This document shows positions 31,750 through 43,389 of a stretch of 64,000 nt of DNA, one piece after another. The notes below the pieces were generated by a model, which was not told the DNA's origin, ran no database searches, and was given only the letters and a program-made list of their open reading frames with translations. Made by a program: the position numbers and the translations under genes. Positions within the stretch are counted from its first letter, which is position 1. Each line of letters starts with the position of its first letter. The stretch comes from Laetiporus sulphureus 93-53 (lineage: Eukaryota; Basidiomycota; Agaricomycetes; Polyporales; Laetiporaceae), in NCBI RefSeq assembly GCF_001632365.1, contig NW_024468514.1, positions 895,317 to 959,316 on the forward strand. Reading direction: 5' to 3'.

Positions 31750-34700
31750 ATGGCGCAGATGCAATGTCTGACCGACAGAATCGACTCATTCAACCCTGGC
31801 GGCGACGCCCACACCAAGAAACGCTCGAAACAGTCCTCAAAGTCATTCAAATGGCCGCACCAGGAGTCATACACCGTAACACCGCAGACACTCGCTGAGG
31901 CAGGCTTCTTCTTCAATCCTACCCGAGCAAACCCAGATAATGTCAAGTGCTTTATGTGCAAGAAAGAACTCGATGGATGGAGTGAAGACGACGACCCGTT
32001 TGAGATCCACTGGCAGAAATGCCGGAATTCGTGTCCTTGGGCAGCCGCGAGATGTGGATTGTTTCATGACATGTGTGAAGATGGCAGGTGTGTGACGCAT
32101 AAATTGTGTTAGATGCAACGGCCAAAGTAGATTGTCTTTAGCTACAATTTTACAGAACTCGAACGCATTCCGACAAGCAGCACCATGGAGCAGGCGCGTC
32201 TCGGCACATTCACCTTCAAGAATCAGTGGCCCCATGATTCTGTCGAACGACATGGCGCCAACTCTGAAATGGTATGTTTACCGTCTGACTGGGCACGGAA
32301 AGCGAGCGCGTGCGGGAATGTATAACGAGCGTGGGCATTGAAAAGCCCTCATGCCTTCGTTCTATTTGGCTTTACTTTGAAGCTGATACTGCATATATCA
32401 CAGATGGCGAAGGCCGGATTTATCTACACACCACACAAGAAGGATGACGACACAGCTACCTGTATGTACTGCAGTCTGGCCCTGAGTAGCTGGGGCGATG
32501 ATGATGATCCATTGTAAGTCAACCCAAGTTCAGTCCAATTCTAGCAATAGTGATCTCTGTTTCACGAAGAGAAGAGCATGTGAAACGTGAGGACAGAGCA
32601 CAGCACAACCGCTGCGCGTTTCTACAAGCGTGGTTCGCGAAGGAAGGCAAGACGTTCTCGGTATCGAAACCGGCATCGCGAGCGTTGCGAGTGGACTCGG
32701 ACGACGAACTAGCCGTGTCATCTACGTCAGCGCGGCAGAGTAGCACTAGAATGACGAGGAGCAGGGCATCGTCCGCAACTGTCAAAACCCCTGGCTCCAG
32801 GCGTGCTGCCCGCGGCACGAGTGCGAGCGGGAGGGCCACAGCTGTCGAGTCAGACACAGAGGATACCGATGCAGGCGGTGCGAGTGATGCTGGTAAACGC
32901 GTGTCGAGGACGAAGCGGACAGCTGCCAAGAAGCGTATCCAAGTCATTGAGGAGGAGGACGAAGAGGAGGTGGACGTGAGTGCGCAGAAGCAGACGCAAA
33001 CGCAGACAGCCAGAGTGGAGGATAAAGAGGTGGTGGAAGAGGTCGCACCGCTTCCCAAGGAAAGACGGAAGAGAGGCCGCCCGCCGAAAGCAAAGAAACC
33101 TGCGCCAGTCAAGAAGGAGGTCGCACGTGAAGATTCAGATACTGATAATATTTCAATCAAGACGCAGGCACGCGCTATAGATGACGATGACAATGAAAAT
33201 AGGGCCTCTTCCCACTCCAAATCGAAACCAGCGTCCAGGCCGCTGAAAGACTTACCTAACAAGTATGACAACGCATCTCTCGACGAACGACTACCGGAAA
33301 AGGCTGCCGCATATAGCGTGAAGGCAAGTAAGCCTGCCGAGAACTCTCAGTCTGAGGATGCGGAATTTGTCGCTGCACCAAAGCCGAGGCCGACTAAGGT
33401 CTCGCGGGCCAAATCGAAGAGAGGTGTGAAGGCGGACTCTGAGAACGAGGACGAGTATACATCGGCTGTGACGAAGACGAGGATGTCCGAGCGACGTGCG
33501 GACGCGAGCGAGACGACTACAAAGCGACCGCCTGCCGCCTCCGCTGCGTCTCCGGCTCCTCCTATCGCTCTTATTCCTTTCAGAGCTCCATCAGAGAGTA
33601 GCTCCCAACGCCCATCTGGTGATACACGACGTGCTGTTGAACATGAGGCACATACGAAGGTCGATATTGCGCTTCCTACAATGCCATCATCCGAGCGCCG
33701 CGGCACAGAGGTGCTGCAGCGGGTGGTCCCCAGACCATCTCGGGTGACCTCCAGCCAGCATCCGCTAGAGACACGAGATGTCGACGAAGACATCATCATG
33801 GTCGACGCCGTACCGGAGCCTGTTCGAGGCGGCCAAAAGGCGAATAACACTTCGTCCGAGACTAGTTCCACGATCCCTGCAGGCAGCAGAAGGAGGAAAC
33901 CTGCGCCTTCGCGCTCGAGCAGCATGACGAGAAGCACAGGGCGCAGGGCGAGGGAGAAGATGCGGATTGTGGAGGTTCTCTCGGATGCGGAGGACGTTGA
34001 CTTTGTGGCCACTACATCGCAGGCCAGCACGGCTCCATCATCGCAAGTTGGCAAAGCTCCCGCATCCCAACCCACCGTCGCTCGTACACCTCCTCAGCAC
34101 GAGTGGCCCGCTGCGGATGGTCATGTTACTCCGCACCCTGTTACGTTACAAGTTGAGCCGACGAAAATGGAGGTACACGTCGTGATTCCTGCTCGTCATA
34201 GGTCGAGTTCTTCCAGCACATCTGCTCCAGCCAAAAAAGTCAAGAAATCGTTGTCGAAGGAGCATGTTGAGCCGGAAAAAATGCACTTGGAAGTTGTGGT
34301 CCCTGCGCGTGCTGAGAACAATGCCTTCGGTTCCTCTGGGACAGACAGGAAAGCCAGCGCGTCATCGCCTACAGATGATCCGCCCGTTGCGCTACAAAAG
34401 ATAAAGATGGAGGTCATGGTCCCTTCTCATGATCGAAAAGGCGGTGCTGGATATTTTCAAGCCACTAGTGGGTCCAGCGAGCCTTCGTTCGCAGATCATG
34501 AGGTGGATAACCCGCATTCACCTCCGGTCGTACTTGCTAAGGAAGAAGTCCCACCTGCTTTCGTACCTTCACCTCCCCGCACTCCGGTTGCTGCTTCGCG
34601 TCACCTCTCACCGCCCGACACGCGTCTGCTGACTATAGAGCCCGCCTTCGCTCCAACGTCTCTTATGGCCGAGCAGCCAGATGCGCCCTTCGTGCCCGTG

Positions 34701-34886
34701 ATGGCAATGTTCCCGATTGAGAAGATCACGTCGCTGACGGAAGAGGAGAGCGCGATGACCGTGGAGCAGTTCATTCGGAGGGAGATGGAGCGGCAGTACC
34801 GATGGCTCAAGGAAGATACGGAGAGGCAACTTGCTCGGATCAGGGAGAAGGCGGCAGAGACGAGGAGGGCTATAGAAGCGTTGTAA
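31750..34886 (+). CDS. bir1: BIR1/survivin-like chromosomal passenger protein
   Basis: Fungal Bir1 is the survivin subunit that takes Aurora kinase and INCENP to centromeres. Exons 31750-32087, 32142-32271, 32404-32513 and 32570-34886 give 2895 nt, 964 residues. Two BIR zinc folds are seen. BIR1 (residues about 25-100) has CFMC, then HWQKC after DDDPFEI. BIR2 has RIPTSSTMEQARLGTF, WPHD, MAKAGFIY, CMYC, WGDDDDP and EEHVKREDRAQHNRC. A long, low-complexity Ser/Pro/Lys/acidic region follows with several KRGRPPKAKK-type basic patches. The last about 45 residues (AMTVEQFIRREMERQYRWLK to the end) form a predicted helix like the INCENP/Borealin-binding end of fungal Bir1. The gene is divergent from the WAPL-like gene and tail-to-tail (149 bp) with kinase 2. 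Intron 3 (132 bp, 32272-32403) is longer than usual. Confidence 0.9.
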
Positions 34887-35035
34887 CCATTCAGTACGTA
34901 CAGTTGTATCTCATGTTCGACGGTCTCAAAGCTCTTGCATTGCTTTTTCTATGAATCGAAGTGCACTCGTGATACAATTTGATGTTTGACACAATGTCGT
35001 ACTACGATTATGAGGCCGCTATACACAGTGTATAT

Positions 35036-36432
35036 TTATGATGCGATCTGTACTGGTCGTAAGACAGGCTCCACAAACAGGTGGCGCTGGTTTTTCTTCG
35101 ACACAAGAGGCACGAGACTAATAGGATCCTCTAAGTCCTCCCCTTCCACCAGCTTAAGTTCTGGGACGTCTCCCAACGTAGCAGGATCTTGCGCGTGAGT
35201 TTCAGGAGTGATGGGGCCAATGCTCTCATCATCGGAATCGTCAGAATCCGAATCTTCTCTCCTCTGGTTGACAAAGGCGGAGGCGGCCGTGCCGAAGCTG
35301 TCAACAATCCGGAAGACATTATTGCTGTCTTTGATGACGACGACCTCCAGCTGATTAACGCTGTCATTGTCGTCTCGAAGTGGCCCGATGTCCGTCGACT
35401 GCACGGATGAAGACGAGCGCTGGGAATACGGGCCTCCCATAATCTGCGCCCAGCGGGAAGCGCAGTCGAATTCGTCCGGATCGACGAAGAAGGTGTCCAT
35501 GCGTAGAATCTCCTCACGTAGTTCTGGAATGGAGATGCGGATGGTGGGGTCGAAGGTGAGGATGCGCCGAAGAAGTGTGTTTGCCTTCCGCGAAATGGGA
35601 AGCGTCCGGAAGAGATACTCCTCATGCGCCATGAAGTTGAGGAACCACTGATCGTCCGTGCTAGCGTATTTCCACGGAATGCATCCGACGAGCATGCTGA
35701 CCAGGAGGATGCCAAGTGACCAGACATCTCCAGTCTTGGGAGAGTAGCGTTTGTAATTGAAGTCCTTGCCAATGCATTCTAAGCAGCGTCAGATATTGGG
35801 ATTATCAAGAAATTCGATGAATGCTCACCTGGACTCAGATAACACTTGCTTCCGCAGCCGAACGAGTTGCTCGTCGAGGCATCAGTGCAGATACCAAAGT
35901 CTCCAACGACAACCTCAGTGGCTTCATCGTTCATGCACATGATGTTCTCCAGCTTGAGGTCGCGGTGGTAGATGCCATTCTCATGACAGAAGTGGACTGC
36001 GTCCAGGATCTGGACGAAGACCTTCTTGACCAGCTCATCATTCCCCATGAGCATGCCGCGCTCCAAGACGGCGGAAAACAGGTCGCCACCAGGGCAGTAC
36101 TCCAACACATGATAGATATAGGAATCGTCCTCGATGACCTGGTGTAGCGTGAGGATGTGGGGGTGGTCTTTCAAGGTGTTATGAGCTGAGATCTCCCGTC
36201 TCTGGTAGCGCCAGCTACGCGTGTTGGGTTTGGCCTTCTGCACCACCTTCACGGCATATTCTTTGGGTTCTGGGTTGGAAGAGGTGCACGGGGATGTCGT
36301 GTCTATGGCCCGGTATACGACGCCATAGCCACCGGCGCCAAGTCGCTGCATGAACTTGAGACGGCCATCATCGATGGTCTGGTGGGTCAAGTCAGGAATG
36401 AGGGAGGAAGCTTCCACGCGAGCAGATGTCAT
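35036..36432 (-). CDS. Ser/Thr protein kinase, Ran1/Sks1-like paralogue
   Basis: Exons 35829-36432 and 35036-35778 encode 448 residues. Motifs: LGAGGYGVVY glycine loop, EYAVKVV lysine, YCPGGDLF, HRDLKLENIM catalytic loop, DFG, and LSPECIGK with the APE glutamate after the intron. The intron falls at the same place and phase as in the kinase at 26369-27683 (after the G of the Glu codon of SPE), so the two are paralogues. The C-terminal about 150 residues are acidic and disordered (DSDSDDSDDESIGPITP). The substrate is unknown; relatives respond to nutrients. A TATA-like element lies about 110 bp upstream and a cluster of repeated GCGGATA motifs farther out. Confidence 0.9.
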
Positions 36433-36542
36433 GATGAATAAAACAAAAGATATGTGAAAATATTGAGTGTGGGGGTATATCACAACTTGGCCAGCAAGTG
36501 AGAATGAGGAGTTGGTACCGGACCGCAACGAGTCCTACGTGC

Positions 36543-36650
36543 ATTTATACATCCCCCGAAGCGGATATGCATCAATTGCAAAGCCGTTTACCGTTATCCG
36601 AAAGCGTATATTCGAGCCGAAGCGGATACGTGTTTTCGGATAGCGGTTAA
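36543..36650. promoter_or_regulatory. TATA box and GCGGATA repeat cluster before kinase 2
   Basis: On the minus strand TATAAAT (36543-36549) is 110 bp before the kinase ATG. Just upstream on the plus strand CCGAAGCGGATA occurs twice (about 36557 and 36619), with related TATCCGAAAGCG and CGGATAGCGG between or next to them, forming direct and inverted copies. This looks like a cluster of factor-binding sites; the factor is not known. The rest of 36650-37146 shows no gene. Confidence 0.45.
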
Positions 36651-37146
36651 CGCTGGAGACAACATCCTGATCAGGGCCACTGACAGGTCAGTCAATATCG
36701 AAACGGCTCCGCACAAGGTCGCACCTTGCAGGCAAAGCTTGGGGACGTTGATATATCTGTCAGGCTGCCATTTCCAGGAACGCTATGCAAAATTTCTGAT
36801 CGGACGAGTTGCATAACTTTTCCTGCAATACAGTGTATGAACGTCTGGAGGCATCGTTTGCGCAAGTCGCCGAGCTCATTGAGGGTATGTACTTAGTAGC
36901 AAACTGTGAAATACCTCAGAAGAACATACTTAAGTAAAAAGTGCAGGACCGCCTTTCTTCTTGAAAACATCACATGTCGCTTGATAGACAGGTAGTTTGG
37001 CTGCAAACGCATCAATGGCTCTCAGAATCATAATACGCGGGTTACATAAGCGCTCTACATGTGATCGCGATACGACGCGTCCAGTTCTCACGGCGGTAAA
37101 TCCCATACATCCACCATCCCCCAACGCGACCACGGCGGCGGCGACG

Positions 37147-40028
37147 ATGAGCACGAGGCGTACGATGATACCAGCGTCAGCGCCAACCTCTCCTACAGTC
37201 ACTCGCTCAAAGGCAGACCGCCGCCACCCTCCGGTCACCCCTCAACGCGTCGCCCATTCCGCTCATGCGCGCCAATCCAGTTCCCCATACACGCCCATGA
37301 CCAATCTCTCCACCCCTTACACTCCCTTTAGCCTTACATCACTGTCATCCTCCTCTAACGAGTCGAACCTGCCAACCCCCGCGTCCGAGACTAATCGCAG
37401 GCGTCATAGCCTGTCACTGTCTCCAGAAGTACTTGTGCATTCTAGAAGTCTTGCGGACATAGCAGAAAATTGGAGGGCCCGCGCGAACGAAAATGGAATT
37501 AAAGTTGCTCCGAGCGATGATTCGCAGTATCAGGGTGAGTTGGTGCGCATATAATCAGCTTTTACAGTTGCTGCCACCGTGGCGTCGCCCTTTTTATCGC
37601 CGTCCATAGCCAATATGATGGCGAACATGTTCAATAAGTGTTTTATTCCGCATTAAAGACAACATATGTCATTCAAAGCGACTATATGCGCTTGGTTCCT
37701 CGTTTCGTTTATCGTCTATCCTATGCCCCCCAAGACTCATTTGCAAACACTGACACGCATGCTTTGTTGCAGCTGACGAGTCCAGCCTTGAAATCAGCAT
37801 CCCTGTCATTGATAAAGGTGCTCACCCACTGCATTATAATTGCGATCTGCAGTTGAGCTTCTATAACTAGCATTACTTCCTGCCCCTTCTCTATTTTCCC
37901 AACGGCGTGCGCGCGCATTCTCGCACGCTACGGCTCCGCTGTCCCAGATTCCCGACCCGACGCAGGCCTACACTCCGATTCGCGCTTCCCGTCTTCCCGG
38001 AATCCTGAACACACCCCCTCCTCAGCCCTCTTACAGGCTACGAGGGAGCGTAACCGATCCTGCTCAACCTCGCCGCCGTCCTACATTCGAACAGGTAAGA
38101 TTGCTCATTCATATGATGGTATACGTCTGACCATTCATTGCCAATAGTCGGAACTTTTTGATATAGATGAAGATGAATTCGCTCCCTATCCCCCCGCGTT
38201 TGCTTCCACGTTGTCCTCGCAATCACTTCCCCTTACTCTTCACGAATCGTTCAATTTACAAGCCCAACTCTCCGCGATCTCGGAACCCCTGCACTTTTAT
38301 CAAGAACAGGTCTATGTACCGCAGCCTCAGGAGGAAACGAAGGAGTCCGGGTTCGCTTGTTCCGTGTGTGGTTCCACCGGTGGTGCGCTCGCCATCCTCG
38401 AACCATGCTCTCACCCGTTATGCTCTGCTTGTCTTACGAGCGCGCTTAATATCGTGGGCGAAAAGGACATGGAGTGCGCCGTCTGCAAAGCAAAGGTAGA
38501 CAACTTCCAGCTACACAAGTCGCCTCCTGATACGGGCGGTATCGACCACAATGGCGGCCCTCATCGCAGCGGCTCGAACGTTCATGATAACCGCGCATAT
38601 AACGGCCCGGACGTTTTCCGAAGTGATATGAACCTACTTCCGAGCGCCTTCGACAACGCCAATGTTGGCGCCTTCGCAATATACGACGAATTCATGGATC
38701 GTGCTCAAGGCGCTTCTACTCCGATTGCAGGTGCTCGTCCCGCACATCGCTCCAATACGAAGCAAGAGGAGCGTTTTGTCTTGCGCATTGATAATGTGCC
38801 TTGGGTGCGTAAAGTACTGTAAGAGCATCCTACCATTCACTGACGGCGCTCCATGTATTGCCCTGTAGGACATTACCCCTCCTGCCATTGCCACCTGGCT
38901 GAAACATCCCATTGAGCGCGTGCACGTCCTTCTCGATCGGAAGGGCAAGACGCTGAGTCACGCATACGCCGAGATGGCCAGCCCCGATGCTGCGAAGGCG
39001 GCACTCCGCAGTGCGCAGAATTCTGTGCTTGGTCGTGGAAAGCGAGCCAGGGGCGTCACAGTCACCAAAAGTAGTCAGGAGGAGCTCATGAGAGCGGTAA
39101 GTTTTCCGGATTGAGTGGCCTGGTTGGATACCCGCTGATCATGAGGTTTTTTCCACATGGTCAGCTCTTCCCGTCGTGGCAAGGAAACTTTGACGGTTCC
39201 CGCCCTTCCTTGTCGGGTCTAGACAATGAGCGCGTTATCTCCACTCTCCAGCGTGGCTTGTTATCGGAGGCCGACTTGAATTCGCTCCTGCATCTCATTC
39301 GTTCACCTGATGTGCGTACCTTTCAGGCGTAGGCGAGGCGAATCACACTAACTGTTGGACGTCTCAGAGCCACTTTCTCAAAGTTCCATCTCTTCCTTTC
39401 CACTCCCTTATCAGCATTCTGTCGAAGTTCCCAGCCGATGATGATAGTAGAGTATTCTGGTCTGGCACGTTGAGGGATGCCATGTATGGTGCGTAAGGGC
39501 GGTATAGAATCTATTATGTAATGCTGATCCCCATGTGGCTCAGAAATAACTTATGGTAAGCTCCTCGCCCGTTGATCGATCATGGATATGACCGTTGTTG
39601 ATGTGCCTTAGCCGCTGTGCAAGTATTGCTGGTCCGAGTCGAAGAGAATCCCCTGTCCGATTGGACCACCTTAATGACAGAAATTGTTCGTGCCGCTATG
39701 GATTGTCAAGGTACTTGAGGCATTTGTATGTGACGAGTATCCCGCTGAAGCAATATGCATGTCAGCCTTCACGTCTGAGCAAATGAACAAGTTAACGGAT
39801 ATCCTTGAAGCATCCATGCCAAGATCGACTTCCTCTCCTGTGGGATCTCGTAGCGAGGATTATACCCCGACCCCGCCCAACCGTGATACCCGAGAGTTTC
39901 GCGCTGACAGCAGTGGCGATGCAAGCGCTAGCCCGGAGCAAGGAACATACGGGGACTTGGCAAAAGAATTTGGAGTAGAACCTGACCTGATCGAAGCCCT
40001 GGTCCAACGGCTCTCCGCCCTAGGTTAG
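37147..40028 (+). CDS. RING-finger plus RRM-like protein
   Basis: A multi-exon gene (at least nine exons) from ATG 37147 (MSTRRTMIPASAPTSP) to TAG 40028; exon ends between 37560 and 38100 are uncertain. The N-terminal third is Ser/Pro/Thr-rich. A C3HC4 RING lies at about 38362-38510: CSVC, CSHPLCSAC, CAVC. After a linker, FVLRIDNVPW is spliced to DITPPAIATWLKHPIERVHV and then AYAEMASPDAAKAALRSAQN, the pattern of a divergent RNA-recognition motif. Later exons encode helical segments (ISTLQRGLLSEADLNSLL and VQVLLVRVEENPLSDWTTLM) and a C-terminal tail with YGDLAKEFGVEPDLIEALVQ. Probable roles are ubiquitin ligase activity coupled to RNA binding, as in some fungal meiotic proteins, but this is inferred. 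An ATG at 36997 is in frame but lies in a 5' leader-like stretch. Confidence 0.75.
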
Positions 40029-40729
40029 ATGGGGAAATCCCGGTGCTAGCATGTGATGCCTTTCTCATATTCAACTTCCGCTGGTTGAAGCCGCTTCTTT
40101 CGCTCTCATCGTACTGCTCTCTGCACGGTTCAGCATCCATTTGCTCAACGCTCGCCTTCTTTGCAAATCGCTCTCGATGTGATGTGCTGTGGATGATGTC
40201 ACCTCTCTTCGCGTTCCGTCTCGCTGGACAATGTATTACTCGTGGCTGTCACTTCTGGCTGTATCATTTGGAGGTCTTTTCGCTCGCAAGTGTGTTTGTA
40301 TCGGCTCTGTATGAATAGATTCTACTGCACCCGCTCGGGAGTATGGCTGTCGCCGTGCATGGGATTCGCCCATAGAATTGGAGGTCAGTGTATATTTTTA
40401 TTGCGCGGCTTCACGTTACCATAGATGCGAGCGGCGTGGTGCGGGTTCATGGGAAAGCACGGGAGTCGACTATCCGTCAGCACTTACGGAAGGACACGAG
40501 CGTTGGCTGCCGGAGAGTGGCTTGAAACGTCATGAGCATGTGGATCGACGGAGTAGCGAAGCTCGGTGAGGTTATTCATCCTAGTGCATACTCGACGCCA
40601 CGATGCTGACGAGAGCGTCCGTTCGCCGCTCGGCGATTTGTCATGGTATTCTGGTCTGCATCATTGAACTTCCCGAAGGTCGCGAAAAGTTGCGTATACG
40701 CTGGTCTGGATTGTTTCGACAATCTGCGC
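40029..40729. other. Intergenic, nothing recognised
   Basis: The 3' flank of the RING/RRM gene and 5' flank of the MRJP-like gene. Short frames only. Confidence 0.6.
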
Positions 40730-40737
40730 TATAAATA
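40730..40737 (+). promoter_or_regulatory. TATA box of MRJP-like gene
   Basis: TATAAATA 79 bp before the first ATG at 40816. Confidence 0.55.
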
Positions 40738-40815
40738 CGTCGACGCATGACACAGCTTCGAACGGGTAGCATAGTATATAATGCTAGGTTGAGTCTGGCT
40801 ACCACGGTCCGAGGC

Positions 40816-42709
40816 ATGATGTTCCCGTTCTTCTCCATGCTGGCCGTCTTGGTCGGCTTGTCAGTCGCGCAGACAAACTCGAGCGTCTTTGACGTGCGTT
40901 CCTTCATGTTTAATAGACATTCGGCTCTTATTTTGATCTGGAAGACAGTTCCCAGAGTATCCGCCCCCTGGCACACCGAATCCGAACTCGACTCTAGCGA
41001 GTGCGACGGGAACGCTTCCTTACGGGCTCACCGCTGATTCCGCTCTGGCCGAAGCCTACATCCACTATGACAGAGGATTGTTTGGGCCTCAGATCGAGTT
41101 GATTCATGCATATTATAACTATTGGCCGACGGTTTGTGGATGAAAAAATTATCTAGCGCTTAGTCGGACTCACCTCATGAATGAACGATAGGGCGTCGGG
41201 GTGGCCAGTGACGGGACGGTTTTCACATGCTTCCCGCGGGGTAATGAAACGTACACTCTAGCAGTATTCACGGGCCCTACCACGGAGGCTGCTTGGCCCA
41301 AGTAAGCGTGCACTCACGAGAACATCTCATAATATTCTGACCCATCTTATAGTGAGGACTGGAACACGCCTCCGGCCTTCGCGAATGAAAGCAACCCAGG
41401 ATATAGTATCGCAACCGACAAGCTTATATTCGTTCAATCGGTCGTTGTCGACGGTTTGGATCGCGTATGGGCACTCGACACTGGACGCCCACGAGTGAAT
41501 GGAACATACCTCAACGCCGCTGTGCCGGGAGGACCGAAGCTCGTCGGATTCTACCTGAATGGGACGAACTTCGTGACCTACACTTTCCCAGACTACGTTG
41601 TGTATGCTGATTCTTCCATCAACGACGTGCGCTTCGACCTGCGTGGTGGAGGATATGTGTACATCACAGATAGTTCGCCCTATCATCCCGGCATCGTCGT
41701 GATCGACCTCGCAACTGGGGAGTCCTGGAGACATCTAGACTTCTCATCTGCTGTGACGCCTGACCCTGAGTTTGTCCCGGTATACGATGGAGGTCAAGTC
41801 CATCAGTGTCGTTGACTACGGATTCAGCTGATAAATCTCGTAGTTCCTTTTTACTATCACCCTATCGGTCCTCCCAACGCCATTCAGTTCATGTCTCCGG
41901 TGCGGATCTTATACAATGTCATTCAAGATACTCGTTGATCATGCTGTAGTTCGCCGCTGACGGGATCGCTCTTGGAGCTGGTAAAGGCATCCAGAGGTTT
42001 GAAGATCGTCAACGTTGATTATGTGACTGCATATAGATGGCGAATACTTATACGTGACGCCCCTGGCCAAACGCCGCCTGTTCCGCATCCCGACATCATA
42101 TCTGAAGCAGCAGCCATCTTCGGATAATCCCTATGCTTTTATTCAAGCGAGGCAGGCTGTTGAAGACCTCGGTGGATTCGGAGGACACGCTGATGGGCTG
42201 GAGACGGATAGCACCGGATACATCTATGTGGGCTCTCAAGGTGAATAACAGCAGCAAGGCTATCTTCAGTGTGCAACGTCTGAGGTATTTGTTCATTGCA
42301 GAGCACAATGCCATCCATCGCTTCAATCCCAACACGAGCCTTGTTGAGCCATTCATCCGCGCACCGTTCATACAGGTGGGCATGCTCAGTTGATAAATGG
42401 TATGCATGCTTACTATGATACTAGTGGGCGGATACGTTATCGGTAGTGTCCTTACAAAATGGAAGTAACTACCTGTACTTCACTTCGAACCAGTACGTAG
42501 CTCCCGGTTGTGCAGAATATGTTTGATGTCTAACGAATAGTCGTCTTTAGGCTGTGGCTCGCGCCTGACTATCAGAACGGGTGCGTGATACATTTGTCAA
42601 TGAAAATTCGTGGCACTGATGCAGTAGCTGCAGCACGGACTTACGCACCAAGCCGTATGCAATGTTTAGGGTTCCGATCGAGGGTGGACGCGCTACACAG
42701 ACTGAATGA
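40816..42709 (+). CDS. Secreted yellow/major royal jelly-like protein
   Basis: A probable extracellular protein of the MRJP/yellow beta-propeller family; its ligand or activity in fungi is not known. Exon 1 (40816-40893) encodes a signal peptide, MMFPFFSMLAVLVGLSVAQT. Exon 2 starts at 40949 (FPEYPPPGTPNPNS), and introns follow at about 41129-41193 (after YNYWPT), 41302-41351, near 41790-41842 and several later sites. Family landmarks: SVVVDGLDRVWALDTGRP, GGPKLVGFYL, INDVRFDLRGGGYVYITDSS, GIVVIDLATGESWRHL, then HADGLETDSTGYIYVGS and finally TKPYAMFRVP before the TGA at 42707-42709. Several NxS/T sites are present. The order and spacing match full-length members, so the gene looks intact, though small exons near 42420-42650 are approximate. 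Confidence 0.85.
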
Positions 42710-42999
42710 AGTTCTGCAGTAGGGAGAGGTCTCTGTAAGATAACATCATAACCTGAATTGTACGAAACTCCTGAATCATCTTGATTGGAATGCGTTGTGT
42801 ATCAATCAATGGAAGCCAGCCTTTTACCGAATACCAGACATGATAGAGAGCATACGGTCAAGAAATAGAAATTTTGAACAAACACTTCAGCCTATCAATG
42901 CTATCATCCGTCACTGAAGAAAACGCTATGTCAGCATGCCGACGCACCACTTAATGATATTATTCACAACTCACGGGTAGTATACGCGATAACAGATGA

Positions 43000-43260
43000 C
43001 TAACAGCAGACACAACCTCTTTTTCCGCAGCAGTTCTGACAGCCAGGATTGATATCTCTACCAGCAAGGTCGCCGCTCTCGATCAGGTGCATATCCCCTG
43101 GATTGACAACGATATCCCCTGGATTGACAACGTTGTTCATGCATGGTCAAACTGTAGTCTGATGAGCTTAGCAGGAGACGAATGGCGCACCAGTCGGAAT
43201 AGAGGATGCTGTAGCGAACGCGACGAACATGCAGAACGCCGTGATGACGGAAACATTCAT
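43000..43260 (-). CDS. Candidate small secreted cysteine-rich peptide
   Basis: On the minus strand a strong TATA promoter (43355-43362) precedes an ATG at 43260 encoding a classic signal peptide, MNVSVITAFCMFVAFATASS, followed by IPTGAPFVSC and a stop at 43168. Further on (43140-43000) a second frame encodes 46 residues: a duplicated VVNPGD unit, a linker, then CQNCCGKRGCVCC at the very C-terminus, with a possible KR processing site. A branch-like TGCTAAG and a CTACAG acceptor lie between, but no ordinary-length intron joins the two frames cleanly, so the join is unresolved and the gene may be broken. The terminal CVCC also has the shape of a prenylation CaaX box, as in pheromone precursors, but the rest does not fit those. 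Confidence 0.35.
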
Positions 43261-43354
43261 GACGACAATGTAAATGACGAGTATCTATGCCGTGCGCGTC
43301 GTGCTGAATATAAAAAGGCGAAGCAGTGACTGCTGCTGAGGACGCATGATGCAG

Positions 43355-43389
43355 CTTTTATAGGGTCTTCAACGTTGAGTCAACGTTGA
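43355..43389 (-). promoter_or_regulatory. TATA box and paired palindromes
   Basis: On the minus strand TATAAAAG (43355-43362) is preceded by two copies of the perfect 10-bp palindrome TCAACGTTGA (43369-43378 and 43380-43389), 11 bp apart, about one helical turn. This looks like a dimeric factor site just upstream of the core promoter. Confidence 0.55.

Noticed and set aside
32519..33271. 250-codon open frame antisense to the BIR1-like gene, and another at 33347-34075
   Set aside because: Low-complexity Ser/Val/Leu runs that mirror the Lys/Glu/Ser-rich coding strand; no motif, and the BIR1 frame explains the region.
36997..37146. Upstream in-frame ATG for the RING/RRM gene
   Set aside because: The extra 50 residues look like translated 5' leader, and the ATG at 37147 has a better context; kept only as an alternative.
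41327..41734. 135-codon minus-strand frame
   Set aside because: Antisense to a strongly conserved MRJP exon; no motif.
43081..43127. Two 21-bp copies of GATATCCCCTGGATTGACAAC considered as a CRISPR-like or satellite array
   Set aside because: Only two copies in direct contact without spacers; it encodes the VVNPGD duplication of the candidate peptide.
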